DNA of 64,000 bases from Marinimicrococcus flavescens (GTDB lineage Bacteria > Pseudomonadota > Alphaproteobacteria > Geminicoccales > Geminicoccaceae), in the NCBI GenBank assembly GCA_029211145.1, contig JARGEQ010000008.1, forward strand, positions 1 to 64,000, given 5' to 3'. The position numbers and the translations under genes were made by a program. A model generated the notes under the pieces. That model ran no database searches. It was not told the origin of the DNA and worked only from the letters and a program-made list of their open reading frames with translations. Positions 27,308 through 37,222 of this stretch are shown here, in pieces. Every line of letters begins with the position of its first letter. Within the stretch, counting starts at the first letter, position 1.

Positions 27308-28558
27308 ATGATGAGCGAGAAGCCCACCAACCTGAAGATCAACGGCCAGCGGCTGTGGGACAGCCTGATGGAGATGGCCGAGATCGGCGGCACGCCCAAG
27401 GGTGGCTGCAACCGCCAGACCCTGACGGATCTCGACCGGGAGGGTCGTGACCTCTTCACCCGGTGGGCCGAGGCGGCGGGCTGCACCGTCACGGTCGACG
27501 AGATGGGCAACATGATGGCGCGCCGGCCGGGGCGGCGGGACGACCTGCCGCCAGTGGTGATGGGCAGCCATCTCGACACCCAGCCCACCGGCGGCAAGTT
27601 CGACGGGGTGGCCGGCGTGCTGTGCGGGCTGGAGGTGGTCCGCACCCTCAACGATCTCGGCTACGAGACCGACCATCCGCTGATGGTGGTCAACTGGACC
27701 AACGAGGAAGGCACCCGCTTCGCCCCCGCCATGATGAGCTCGGGCGTGTTCGGCGGCGCCTTCACGAAGGAGTGGGCCTACGCGCGCACCGACCGCGAGG
27801 GGAAGACCTTCGGCGAGGAGCTCGAGCGGATCGGCTACAAGGGCGAGCTGCCCTGCGCGCCGCAGGACTGGAAGTGCCATCTCGAGCTGCATATCGAGCA
27901 GGGCCCGGTGCTCGAGGCCGAGGACAAGCCGATCGGCGTGGTGGTCGGCGGCCAGGGCATCCGCTGGTACGATGTGCGCATCACCGGCAAGGAGAGCCAT
28001 GCAGGCTCCACGCCGATGCCGCGCCGCAAGGACGCGCTGGTGGCGGCCTCCAAGATCATCGCCCGGCTCGATGCGATCGCCCGCGAGCACGGGCCGAGCG
28101 CCGTCATCACCGTGGGCGTGATCGACGCCCAGCCGGCCTCGCGCAACATCATCCCGGGCCAGGTCAGCTTTTCCGTCGACATGCGCCACCCCGAGGAGGC
28201 GGTGATCGAGGAGATGGACAGCAAGCTGCGGGCGGCGGCCGAGGAGGCATGCGGCCCGCACGACATGCCCTTCGAGGTCGAGCAGATCTGGTATTTCCCG
28301 CCGGTGCAGTTCGACCGCAAGTGCATCGAGGCGGTGCGCGGTGCGGCCGAATCCTGCGGCTACGCCCATCGCGACATGATCTCCGGCCCCGGCCACGACT
28401 CCTGCTATACCGCCAGGGTCGTGCCGACCTCGATGATCTTCATCCCCTGCAAGGACGGACTCAGCCACAACGAGGAGGAGTGGACCGAGCCCGAGCATGT
28501 GGAGGCGGGCTGCAACGTCCTGCTGCGCGCCGCGCTGACCATGGCCCAGGCCGCCTGA
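27308..28558 (+). CDS. M20-family N-carbamoyl-beta-alanine/hydantoin amidohydrolase
   Basis: A 416-residue zinc-dependent amidase of the allantoate/N-carbamoyl amidohydrolase (AllC/PydC-like) family. Metal and catalytic motifs are present: MGSHLDTQPTGGKFDGV, WTNEEGTRFAP, HIEQGPVLEAE, GKESHAGSTPMPRRKDA, SGPGHDSCY. Placed after preT and preA, it most likely splits N-carbamoyl-beta-alanine, the last step of reductive uracil breakdown; allantoate or L-carbamoyl amino acids are alternatives. The methionine codons at 27308 and 27311 are both plausible starts. The dihydropyrimidinase that would make its substrate is not in the window. Confidence 0.83.
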   Translation: MMSEKPTNLKINGQRLWDSLMEMAEIGGTPKGGCNRQTLTDLDREGRDLFTRWAEAAGCTVTVDEMGNMMARRPGRRDDLPPVVMGSHLDTQPTGGKFDGVAGVLCGLEVVRTLNDLGYETDHPLMVVNWTNEEGTRFAPAMMSSGVFGGAFTKEWAYARTDREGKTFGEELERIGYKGELPCAPQDWKCHLELHIEQGPVLEAEDKPIGVVVGGQGIRWYDVRITGKESHAGSTPMPRRKDALVAASKIIARLDAIAREHGPSAVITVGVIDAQPASRNIIPGQVSFSVDMRHPEEAVIEEMDSKLRAAAEEACGPHDMPFEVEQIWYFPPVQFDRKCIEAVRGAAESCGYAHRDMISGPGHDSCYTARVVPTSMIFIPCKDGLSHNEEEWTEPEHVEAGCNVLLRAALTMAQAA

Positions 28559-28580
28559 GGCGCGGGGCCGGCAGGTCCCC

Positions 28581-29759
28581 ATGCGCCCTGCCGCCGGTGC
28601 CCGGCGATCCATGCGTTTCGCGTTCGCGGGCATCGTGCTTCTGCTCCTGGCGATTGCCCTGGAGCTCATTGGCCTGGCGTCCGGCTTCCTGCTCGACGAT
28701 GTCCGGGACGAGCGTGAGGCCATTCTCGCGCAGCTCGATGCCGACGAGCTGCGTGACTTCGCGCGAAAGCAGGGCGATCCGGTGCTGGGCTGGGACCATC
28801 ACGGGCCCAGGACGCTGGATGGCAAGTCCTGCGAGGGCACGCCCACGGTCACCACCTACGACGCGAGCGGCGCGCGGGTCTATGAGGGCTACGAGCCGCA
28901 GAGCGTCCGGGTGGTGGTGGTCGGCGACTCCTACGCGGCAGGCTCGGAAGGCTCCGACGATGAAGCCTTCCCCGCCCGCCTCGCCGCCATCACCGGCCTC
29001 TCCGTCGCCAATCACGGCGTTGGCGGCTACGGCCCCCTCCAGGGCTTCTTGAAGCTTCAGCGCGTCCTCGGGACCTATCCCGCGACCGAGGTCGCGATCC
29101 TCACGATCATGTACGAGAACATCTACCGGATGGCCAACTCCTACCGGCCGGTTCTCTACGACTCGTCGGGGCTTCTCTACGGCCTCAAGCCGTACATGGA
29201 AGACAAGCGGATCGTGCCCCATCCGGGCGCCGCCGCGCTCGAGGACATCGGCCGCTTCAGGGCAGAGGCCGAACGCGCCTTCGACGAGGACTTCTGGGCG
29301 CGGCCGCGCTTCGGCTTTCCCTTCTCCCTGGCGCTGTTCCGCGCCTTGTCCGCCGAGGGCTTCCAGCTGCTCGAGGCGCAAAAGCTGCTGCGCAAGCTGG
29401 GCCGCCCCGAATATGCCCGGGCCTACCGGTCCGAGGCGCTCGCCGGCAATCTGCTGGCCCTGCTGGAACGCTACGCCGCCTTCGCCGAGGCGCAGGGGGT
29501 GACCCCGGTGGTCCTCTTCATCCCGCGCAACGATCTCGACACGCAAAGCGCCTCCGATTTTCTCCAGGCCCATGCCGGGCGGCTGCCCGAGGGCCTCATC
29601 GCCGGCGATGTCGGCACCGCCGCGATCGACTGGCAGCGCTTCAACCTGCGCGAGGATGACGGCGACACCTGCCATCCCTCCCCCTACGGCTACGACACCA
29701 TCGCCCGCCACGCCGCCGAGCTCCTGGCGAGCCGGCGGCTCGCCGGCCTGGCGCCCTGA
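28581..29759 (+). CDS. exported or membrane-anchored SGNH/GDSL hydrolase
   Basis: A 392-residue protein with one N-terminal hydrophobic segment (FAGIVLLLLAIALELIGLA) acting as a signal anchor. The catalytic Ser block GDSYAAGSEG (around residue 110), the glycine in VANHGVGGYGP, and the Asp/His block DTCHPSPYGYDTIA near the C-terminus match the SGNH hydrolase fold. Similar proteins O-acetylate or deacetylate glycans. The methionine at 28611 is an alternative start right before the anchor. It lies 23 bp after the carbamoylase stop, but the content differs, so co-transcription rather than a shared pathway is inferred. Confidence 0.65.
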   Translation: MRPAAGARRSMRFAFAGIVLLLLAIALELIGLASGFLLDDVRDEREAILAQLDADELRDFARKQGDPVLGWDHHGPRTLDGKSCEGTPTVTTYDASGARVYEGYEPQSVRVVVVGDSYAAGSEGSDDEAFPARLAAITGLSVANHGVGGYGPLQGFLKLQRVLGTYPATEVAILTIMYENIYRMANSYRPVLYDSSGLLYGLKPYMEDKRIVPHPGAAALEDIGRFRAEAERAFDEDFWARPRFGFPFSLALFRALSAEGFQLLEAQKLLRKLGRPEYARAYRSEALAGNLLALLERYAAFAEAQGVTPVVLFIPRNDLDTQSASDFLQAHAGRLPEGLIAGDVGTAAIDWQRFNLREDDGDTCHPSPYGYDTIARHAAELLASRRLAGLAP

Positions 29760-29862
29760 GGCGAACGGGCGGGGCACGGCGCGGGCGACTTGCACTCCAC
29801 CTTGTGGCAGGTTGGCCGCACCCCCGTGAGCGGGACATTCGAGCGGACGGCCGGGAACATCG

Positions 29863-30369
29863 ATGCGACATTCTTCACGGCGGGCAGCCTGCTGCCTGAC
29901 CAGCGAGCCCGAGGAAGGCTACCGTCCCTGCGTGGGAATCCTGCTGCTCGACGCTGCCAACCGGGTCTTCGTCGGCCAGCGTCACGACACCGGGCGCGAG
30001 GCGTGGCAGATGCCCCAGGGCGGCATCGACCCCGGCGAGACGGTGCTGGCCGCGGGGCTGCGCGAGATGGCCGAGGAGATCGGCACCGACCGGGCGAGCC
30101 TGCTGGCCGAGAGCTCCTGGTGGCGCTCCTACGACCTGCCTCCCGACCTGGCGCGGCGCATGTGGGGCGGCCGCTATCGCGGCCAGACCCAGAAATGGCT
30201 GGCGTTCCGCTTCGAGGGGACCGACGAGGACATCTGCATCGACGTGCCCCATCCCGAGTTCAAGGAATGGCGCTGGGCGAGCCCGCAGCAGCTGCCCTCG
30301 CTGATCGTGCCCTTCAAGCGCGACGTCTATCTCAGCGTCGTCGACGAGTTCCGTCACCTATGGGCTTGA
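29863..30369 (+). CDS. rppH: RNA pyrophosphohydrolase RppH
   Basis: A 168-residue Nudix hydrolase that converts 5-prime triphosphate RNA ends to monophosphate, starting mRNA decay. The Nudix box is complete (GGIDPGETVLAAGLREMAEE, from residue 53), preceded by the RppH-type WQMPQGGI and followed by the WGGRYRGQTQKWLAFRF region and the conserved EFKEWRWASP. Length matches the family. The last 38 bp overlap the end of the convergent GST gene at 30332-31567. Confidence 0.93.
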   Translation: MRHSSRRAACCLTSEPEEGYRPCVGILLLDAANRVFVGQRHDTGREAWQMPQGGIDPGETVLAAGLREMAEEIGTDRASLLAESSWWRSYDLPPDLARRMWGGRYRGQTQKWLAFRFEGTDEDICIDVPHPEFKEWRWASPQQLPSLIVPFKRDVYLSVVDEFRHLWA

Positions 30370-31567
30370 TGGCCGGATTGCGCACCACGCGCCGGCCCTG
30401 ATCCTCGGGCGGCTCGCTCACCCCGCGCGGCGTCCTGTCGGGGCCGGGATCCGCGCGTTCGGCCACGCCGCCGAGTCTTGCCTCGGCCGCCCGGGCACTG
30501 CCGCCGCGCAGCCAGTTGCGGCGCACCGGCACCACGGCGGCTGCCGCCTGGTGCTCCATGCCGCGCGTGGGCGATGCCTGAGGCGGCTCCCCGGCAGCCG
30601 GCGCGGGCGACGGCGCAGCTGCCGTCGGCTGATGCGCAGATTCCGGCGCAGGCTGCGGCAACTCGGGCTGCGCCCTGCGGGGATGGTGGGACGGCGGGGG
30701 CTCTCCTTGCGGCGAAGGCATCATGGCCACCGGCTGCGGCGGGGCCACGGCTGGTGTCTCGGTCCGGGCCGGCTCGGGGCGCAGCGGTTCGGGATGGGGA
30801 GCCTCTCGACGCGGCGGCTCGGGCCGCGATGGCTCGGGGCGTGACGGCCGCGCCTCGGCAGGCACGACCCGCGGCGGCGCGGGACGGCGTGGAGGCGCCG
30901 GCGCGCCGGCGCGCTGCGACGTGGCAACCAGCTCCTCGCCACCCTCCTCGGCGGCGGCGGCCTCGCCCCAGGCGACCATCGCAGGCATCGCCATCAGCGC
31001 CTCGACATAGGCCTGGGCCGCGGAGCCGAGGCGCACGCCGTGAGTGAGGAAGCGCGAGGCGACCGGGGCGAACATCGCGTCGGCAATCGAGAAGCGGCCG
31101 AACAGGAAGGGCCCCTCCCGGCCCCACTGCTCGCGACATTTCCCCCAAAGATCGACGATCCGCCGCACATCGGCCTCGACCCGCGGCAGCAGCACCGGCG
31201 GCCCGGCGAAGCGGGCGGTGAAATCCATCGGAAGGAAGGCGCGAAGGTCGCGAAAGCCGCTGTGCATTTCGCAGCTCACCGAGCGGGCGCAGGCGCGCGC
31301 CAGTGGCTCGGCGGGCCAAAGGTCGGGCGCCTGCTCGGCCAGATACTCACAGATGGCCAGCGAATCCCACACTGGCGTGCCATCCACCAGCAGCACCGGC
31401 ACGCGGCGCGAGGGCGAGAACTCGCCGATCCGCGCCGCGCCACCGGGCCGATCGTAGCGCACCACGATCTCCTCGAACGCCAGCCCGGTGCGTTCCAGGA
31501 CCAGCCATGCCCGGAGCGACCAGGACGACAGCCTGCGCGGGCCGATCACCAGTTGCAGTCGTGTCAT
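30332..31567 (-). CDS. glutathione S-transferase with long proline-rich C-terminal tail
   Basis: A 411-residue protein whose first ~210 residues form a GST: an N-terminal thioredoxin-like domain (IGPRRLSSWSLRAWLVLERTG, with SSWS as the expected active-site serine) and a C-terminal helical domain (ACARSVSCEMHSGFRDLRAFL, GPFLFGRFSIADAMFAP). Ordinary members of this maleylacetoacetate isomerase/YfcF-like class end near residue 210-220. Here about 190 further residues follow, rich in Pro, Arg, Ala and Glu (blocks like RPEPSRPEPPRREAP), predicted to be disordered. The stop overlaps rppH by 38 bp. The tail may reflect a binding function or be a read-through product of GC-rich sequence. Confidence 0.75.
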   Translation of the reverse strand: MTRLQLVIGPRRLSSWSLRAWLVLERTGLAFEEIVVRYDRPGGAARIGEFSPSRRVPVLLVDGTPVWDSLAICEYLAEQAPDLWPAEPLARACARSVSCEMHSGFRDLRAFLPMDFTARFAGPPVLLPRVEADVRRIVDLWGKCREQWGREGPFLFGRFSIADAMFAPVASRFLTHGVRLGSAAQAYVEALMAMPAMVAWGEAAAAEEGGEELVATSQRAGAPAPPRRPAPPRVVPAEARPSRPEPSRPEPPRREAPHPEPLRPEPARTETPAVAPPQPVAMMPSPQGEPPPSHHPRRAQPELPQPAPESAHQPTAAAPSPAPAAGEPPQASPTRGMEHQAAAAVVPVRRNWLRGGSARAAEARLGGVAERADPGPDRTPRGVSEPPEDQGRRVVRNPAIKPIGDGTRRRR

Positions 31568-31608
31568 TCAATCGTTCCCCGCGCTGCCGGATAGCGGCTC
31601 GCTGTCGT

Positions 31609-32595
31609 TCAAAACCGGACGTCTTCCCAGAAGGTGCCAGGCGCAAGACGGCGCGCCTCGCCCACCAGCTGCCTGCCACCGAGGCCCGCCAGAATCTCGT
31701 AGAGCCGGGCCGCCTGCGCCCGCTCGGCATCGCCCCAGCGCTCGACGATGCCCTCGGCGAAGCGCCGCCGGAAGGCCTCGCGCGTGGCCGCGTCGCCCGC
31801 CCGGGTCAGCGGCTCGAGCCGCTCCCACTCGGCCTCGCTGGTCCTCATGATGGCCTTGGCTTCCCGCGAGGCCGCGGCGAAGGCGGCGATCAGCGCGGCG
31901 TTCTCCCGGCCCCAGCCCTCCGCGAAGACATAGCCCAGCTGGGGGACCGTGGCCGGCACGCCCAAAGCCTCCTGCGCCTCACCCACGCCGAGCAGCCGAC
32001 GATAACCCTCTGCCTCGAGTCGGGCACAGAAATGCCAGTAGTTGAGAGCCGCGTCGAGTTCCCCGCTCCTGAGCTTTTCGCTCAGCAGGGGCGGGGCGGC
32101 GAAGACCGGCTCGGCATCGGCGGCGAGATCGAGGCCGTACCGCTCGCGGGCCAGCGCGCGTACCATGAGCCAGCTTTTGTCGATCGCCCCGCCGGCCACG
32201 CCGATCCTGCGGCCCGCGAGATCGGCGAGGCTCTCGAGCGGCGAGGCGGGTGCGACCATCAGCGCTCCCACGCTGCTCGAATAGGGGATGAAGCTCATCG
32301 GGGCGCCGAGGCTGCGCTGCCGGGAGACCCACAGCCAGTCCTCGACGATCGCATCGACCGCCCCGCCCATGAGCGCGACGTCAGCCGCCTCGTTGCCGGC
32401 GAAGGGCCGCACCAGCAGCTCGAATCCGGCCTTCCGGTCGAGCTCGTGGTGCTTGATGACGTCGAGCTCCCAGCTCACCGTGCCGAACTTCAGCACGCCG
32501 ACACGGATGGCGCCCGCCCCCGCGCGGCCTTGGTGCCCCGGCCAGGCCAGCGCCGCGAGCCCGGCGGCAAGGCAGACGCGACGGGTGAGCTGCAT
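31609..32595 (-). CDS. NitT/TauT-type ABC transporter substrate-binding protein
   Basis: A 328-residue exported binding protein with a twin-arginine-like signal ([18 protein letters not shown]) and the NMT1/SsuA family body ([54 protein letters not shown]). Such proteins deliver nitrate, sulfonate, taurine or thiamine precursors to an ABC importer. No permease or ATPase lies next to it, so the partner and ligand are unknown. The stop lies 42 bp after the GST start. Confidence 0.78.
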   Translation of the reverse strand: MQLTRRVCLAAGLAALAWPGHQGRAGAGAIRVGVLKFGTVSWELDVIKHHELDRKAGFELLVRPFAGNEAADVALMGGAVDAIVEDWLWVSRQRSLGAPMSFIPYSSSVGALMVAPASPLESLADLAGRRIGVAGGAIDKSWLMVRALARERYGLDLAADAEPVFAAPPLLSEKLRSGELDAALNYWHFCARLEAEGYRRLLGVGEAQEALGVPATVPQLGYVFAEGWGRENAALIAAFAAASREAKAIMRTSEAEWERLEPLTRAGDAATREAFRRRFAEGIVERWGDAERAQAARLYEILAGLGGRQLVGEARRLAPGTFWEDVRF

Positions 32596-32858
32596 GTCTC
32601 CCTCCTCCCCATCGACGGAGCGCCGCAGCAGCAGAGCCCCTTTCGCCGAAGCCTAGCCCAACCCGCGCGCCGCTGCGACCGGCGTACGGCACGAATGCCG
32701 TTGCGGAATGGCCACGGGTGCGGTTGCAGCCCCCACGGGCGGTTCTTATATGCCACTCACGTCAAGCGCTTCGCTGCCGCCGGCCGGCTCTGGATGGTTC
32801 GCCGGGCGCGCTCTTCTGCGGGTGCAAGCAGTTTTCGCGTTCTGCGCGAGGGGACAGA
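32596..32858. other. divergent intergenic region with candidate dnaK promoter
   Basis: A 263-bp stretch between two divergent genes. TTGCAG (32724-32729) and TATATG (32747-32752), 17 bp apart, form a plausible sigma-70-like pair before dnaK. I saw no CIRCE inverted repeat and no clear sigma-32 pair, so the heat-shock control of dnaK is not settled. Confidence 0.4.
32724..32752 (+). promoter_or_regulatory. candidate dnaK promoter
   Basis: TTGCAG and TATATG separated by 17 bp, 107 bp upstream of the dnaK ATG. The -10 hexamer is the least GC-rich sequence nearby. Only 3 of 6 positions of the -35 and 4 of 6 of the -10 match consensus. Confidence 0.35.
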
Positions 32859-34787
<1,929 letters not shown>

Positions 34788-34816
34788 CGCGCCAGGCGCG
34801 AGGCTGAGAGAGAGGA

Positions 34817-34846
34817 CGGGACCGGATGCACGCGCATCCGGTCCCG
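34817..34846 (+). terminator. dnaK-dnaJ intergenic hairpin
   Basis: A perfect 13-bp stem (CGGGACCGGATGC with GCATCCGGTCCCG, loop ACGC) lies 29 bp after the dnaK stop and 41 bp before the dnaJ ATG. There is no T-run after it, so it looks more like an attenuator or a processing/stabilising hairpin that could lower dnaJ relative to dnaK than a full terminator. Confidence 0.7.
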
Positions 34847-34887
34847 CTCCTTGCGGGACAGCGGAAAACGGTCGGACGATCTGAACG

Positions 34888-36036
34888 ATGGCGAAGCGCG
34901 ACTATTACGAGACCCTGGGCGTGGCGCGCACCGCCACCGAAGCCGACCTCAAGCGCGCCTATCGCCAGATGGCGCTCAAATACCATCCCGACCGCAACCC
35001 GGGTGACGCCGCCGCCGAAGCGAAGTTCAAGGAGGCCAACGAGGCCTACGAGGTCCTCAAGGATCCGCAAAAGCGCGCGGCTTACGACCAGTTCGGCCAC
35101 CAGGCCTTCGAGGCCGGCATGGGGGGCGGTCGCGGCGGCCAGGCAGGGTTCGACTTCTCCTCCTTCGCCGACGTGTTCGACGATCTCTTCGGCGATTTCA
35201 TGGGGGGTGGTGGCGGCGGTGGCCGCCGGCGCGGCGGCTCGCCGCGCGGTGCCGACCTTCGCTACAATCTGGCGATCACCCTCGAAGAGGCCTTCGCCGG
35301 CAAGAAGGCACAGATCCGGGTGCCGACCTCGGTCACCTGCGAGGGCTGCCACGGCAGCGGCAGCGAGAGCGGCAGCGAGCCCGTCACCTGCCCCACCTGC
35401 CGCGGCGCCGGCCGGGTGCGCGCGCAGCAGGGCTTCTTCACCGTCGAGCGGACCTGCCCGACCTGCCAGGGCACCGGCCGCACCATCACCAATCCGTGCA
35501 AGGGCTGCTCGGGCAGCGGCCGGGTCGAGCGCGAGAAGACCCTGGCGGTGACGATCCCGGCCGGTGTCGAGGACGGTACCCGCATCCGCCTCTCTGGCGA
35601 GGGCGAGGCCGGCATCCGCGGCGGCCAGCCGGGCGACCTCTACATCTTCGTCTCGGTGGCCCCGCACCGTCTCTTCAAGCGCGACGGCATGCATCTCTTC
35701 TGCCGCGTGCCCATCCCCATGACCAAGGCGGCGCTGGGCGGGCAGATCGAGGTGCCGACCATCGAGGGCAAGCGGCTGCGGGTGGCGGTGCCCGAGGGCA
35801 CCCAGACCGGCAGGCAGATCCGGCTCAAGGGCAAGGGGATGACCGAGCTGCAGGGACAGGCCCGCGGCGACATGTTCGTCGAGCTGGTCGTCGAGACGCC
35901 GGTCAAGCTCACCAAGCGCCAGCAGGAGCTGCTGCGCGAGTTCGAGAAGGCCGGCGACGGCTCGAACAGCCACCAGCCGGAATCCGAGGGCTTTTTCGCG
36001 CGGGTCAAGGAGCTCTGGGACGAGCTGCGCGACTGA
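34888..36036 (+). CDS. dnaJ: chaperone DnaJ
   Basis: Hsp40 co-chaperone, 382 residues. The J domain (HPD at 33-35), a Gly/Phe-rich segment (about 75-110, [13 protein letters not shown]), four CxxCxGxG zinc motifs ([32 protein letters not shown]) and the C-terminal substrate domain ([19 protein letters not shown]) are all present. It follows dnaK by 100 bp with a hairpin in between. Confidence 0.97.
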   Translation: MAKRDYYETLGVARTATEADLKRAYRQMALKYHPDRNPGDAAAEAKFKEANEAYEVLKDPQKRAAYDQFGHQAFEAGMGGGRGGQAGFDFSSFADVFDDLFGDFMGGGGGGGRRRGGSPRGADLRYNLAITLEEAFAGKKAQIRVPTSVTCEGCHGSGSESGSEPVTCPTCRGAGRVRAQQGFFTVERTCPTCQGTGRTITNPCKGCSGSGRVEREKTLAVTIPAGVEDGTRIRLSGEGEAGIRGGQPGDLYIFVSVAPHRLFKRDGMHLFCRVPIPMTKAALGGQIEVPTIEGKRLRVAVPEGTQTGRQIRLKGKGMTELQGQARGDMFVELVVETPVKLTKRQQELLREFEKAGDGSNSHQPESEGFFARVKELWDELRD

Positions 36037-36052
36037 GGCGCCGCTCGAGCCC

Positions 36053-36075
36053 GGCGGGCCGGAACCCGGCCCGCC
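36053..36075 (+). terminator. hairpin downstream of dnaJ
   Basis: GGCGGGCCGG (36053-36062) and CCGGCCCGCC (36066-36075) form a perfect 10-bp stem with a 3-base loop, 17 bp after the dnaJ stop. No T-run follows. It is a plausible end point of the dnaK-dnaJ transcript. Confidence 0.5.
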
Positions 36076-36121
36076 TCGCGACCGTTCTTCGCCATGAGTT
36101 GGGCGAGAACGGGAGGCAGCG

Positions 36122-36892
36122 ATGCTGCACAGCCTCGAGATCCTGCGGGAATCGACGGTCGAGGCCAGCGACGGCGAGATAGGCTCGATCGACGACATCT
36201 ATTTCGATGATCGCAGCTCCACCGTCCGCTATCTCGTGGTCGATACCGGCAGTTGGCTCTCCGGCCGCAAGGTGTTGGTGAGCCCGTCTGCCTTCGAGCG
36301 CTTCGACGCCGACCGACGGCGCGCCGTGACCCGCCTGACCAGCGACCAGGTGCAGAAAAGCCCGGAGATCGACACCCACCGGCCGCTGTCGCGGCAGATG
36401 GAGGAGTCCCTCCACGAGCACTACGGATGGATGCCCTACTGGGCAGGCGGTGCGGCGCCGGCGCTGGCCATTCCCTGGGGGCCCGTGGTGCCGATCGCCG
36501 AGCCGCTGCCGGGCCGTGACGTGGTCGAGCAGGAGCTCGAGGAGCGCCGGCGCAGCCAGGACGATCCTCATCTGCGCAGCGGCCGTACCGTCACCGGCTA
36601 CTACATCCATGCCTCCGACGGCGACATCGGCCATGTAGCCGACCTCCTCCTCGACGAGACCGCGTCGCGCATCCGCTATGTGGTGGTGGACACCGCCAAC
36701 TGGCTGCCCGGGCGCAAGGTGCTCGTGGCGGTGAAGTGGTTCCACGACGTCAACTGGTCGAAGGAGACCATCACCGCCGATCTCACCAAGGAGCAGATCC
36801 GCTCCAGCCCCGAATACGACCCCACCCAAATCGCCGGCAACGACTACGAGACGCGGCTGTGGACCCACTATGGCCGCACCCCCTACTGGTAA
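36122..36892 (+). CDS. two-domain PRC-barrel protein
   Basis: A 256-residue protein with two PRC-barrel-like domains: one at about residues 8-80 (VEASDGEIGSIDDIYFD, WLSGRKVLVSPSAF) and another at about 150-240 (HASDGDIGHVADLLLDE, NWLPGRKVLVAVKWF), joined by a Pro/Arg/Glu-rich linker. PRC-barrel proteins include RNA-binding RimM-like factors and photosynthetic reaction-centre subunits; this tandem version is a stress-linked, membrane-independent protein in many alphaproteobacteria. A direct role was not identified. GGAGGCAGCG precedes the ATG. It is followed 13 bp later by the DUF7218 gene. Confidence 0.75.
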   Translation: MLHSLEILRESTVEASDGEIGSIDDIYFDDRSSTVRYLVVDTGSWLSGRKVLVSPSAFERFDADRRRAVTRLTSDQVQKSPEIDTHRPLSRQMEESLHEHYGWMPYWAGGAAPALAIPWGPVVPIAEPLPGRDVVEQELEERRRSQDDPHLRSGRTVTGYYIHASDGDIGHVADLLLDETASRIRYVVVDTANWLPGRKVLVAVKWFHDVNWSKETITADLTKEQIRSSPEYDPTQIAGNDYETRLWTHYGRTPYW

Positions 36893-36905
36893 GCGGAGTC
36901 CAGCC

Positions 36906-37157
36906 ATGGCCAGCAGGCACGGCCCGAGCGTGAAGGACGACGAGACATACGAGGCGCTGCGGCGCGAGGGCGAGAGCAAGGAGAAGGCCGCGCGCATCGC
37001 CAACAGCGGCAAGAGCGCCTCGAGGAAAGGCGGCAAGAGCCCCGCCTACGAGGACTGGAGCAAGGACGAGCTCTACGGCAAGGCCAGGGAGATCGGCCTC
37101 GAGGGCCGCAGCGCGATGAGCAAGAGCGAGCTGATCGACGCGCTCAGGCATCACTGA
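36906..37157 (+). CDS. small DUF7218/Rho-N-like protein
   Basis: An 83-residue, highly charged protein beginning MASRHGPSVKDDETYEALR, with a Lys/Arg/Ser middle and a C-terminal helical unit (WSKDELYGKAREIGLEGRSAMSKSELIDALRHH) that resembles a SAP/Rho N-terminal nucleic-acid-binding helix pair. Similar small stress proteins occur in plant-associated bacteria. The ATG was chosen at 36906, 13 bp after the PRC-barrel stop, which suggests one operon. Function not known. Confidence 0.6.
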   Translation: MASRHGPSVKDDETYEALRREGESKEKAARIANSGKSASRKGGKSPAYEDWSKDELYGKAREIGLEGRSAMSKSELIDALRHH

Positions 37158-37164
37158 GGCAACG

Positions 37165-37187
37165 GGCCGGCGCTCGCGGAGCCGGCC
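37165..37187. terminator. possible bidirectional terminator
   Basis: GGCCGGC (37165-37171) and GCCGGCC (37181-37187) form a 7-bp stem between the end of the DUF7218 gene and the end of convergent uvrB. There is no T-run. Confidence 0.3.
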
Positions 37188-37222
37188 GTGCTTGACTGGC
37201 GCGCCCAGTGCGCGAGCGCCGC

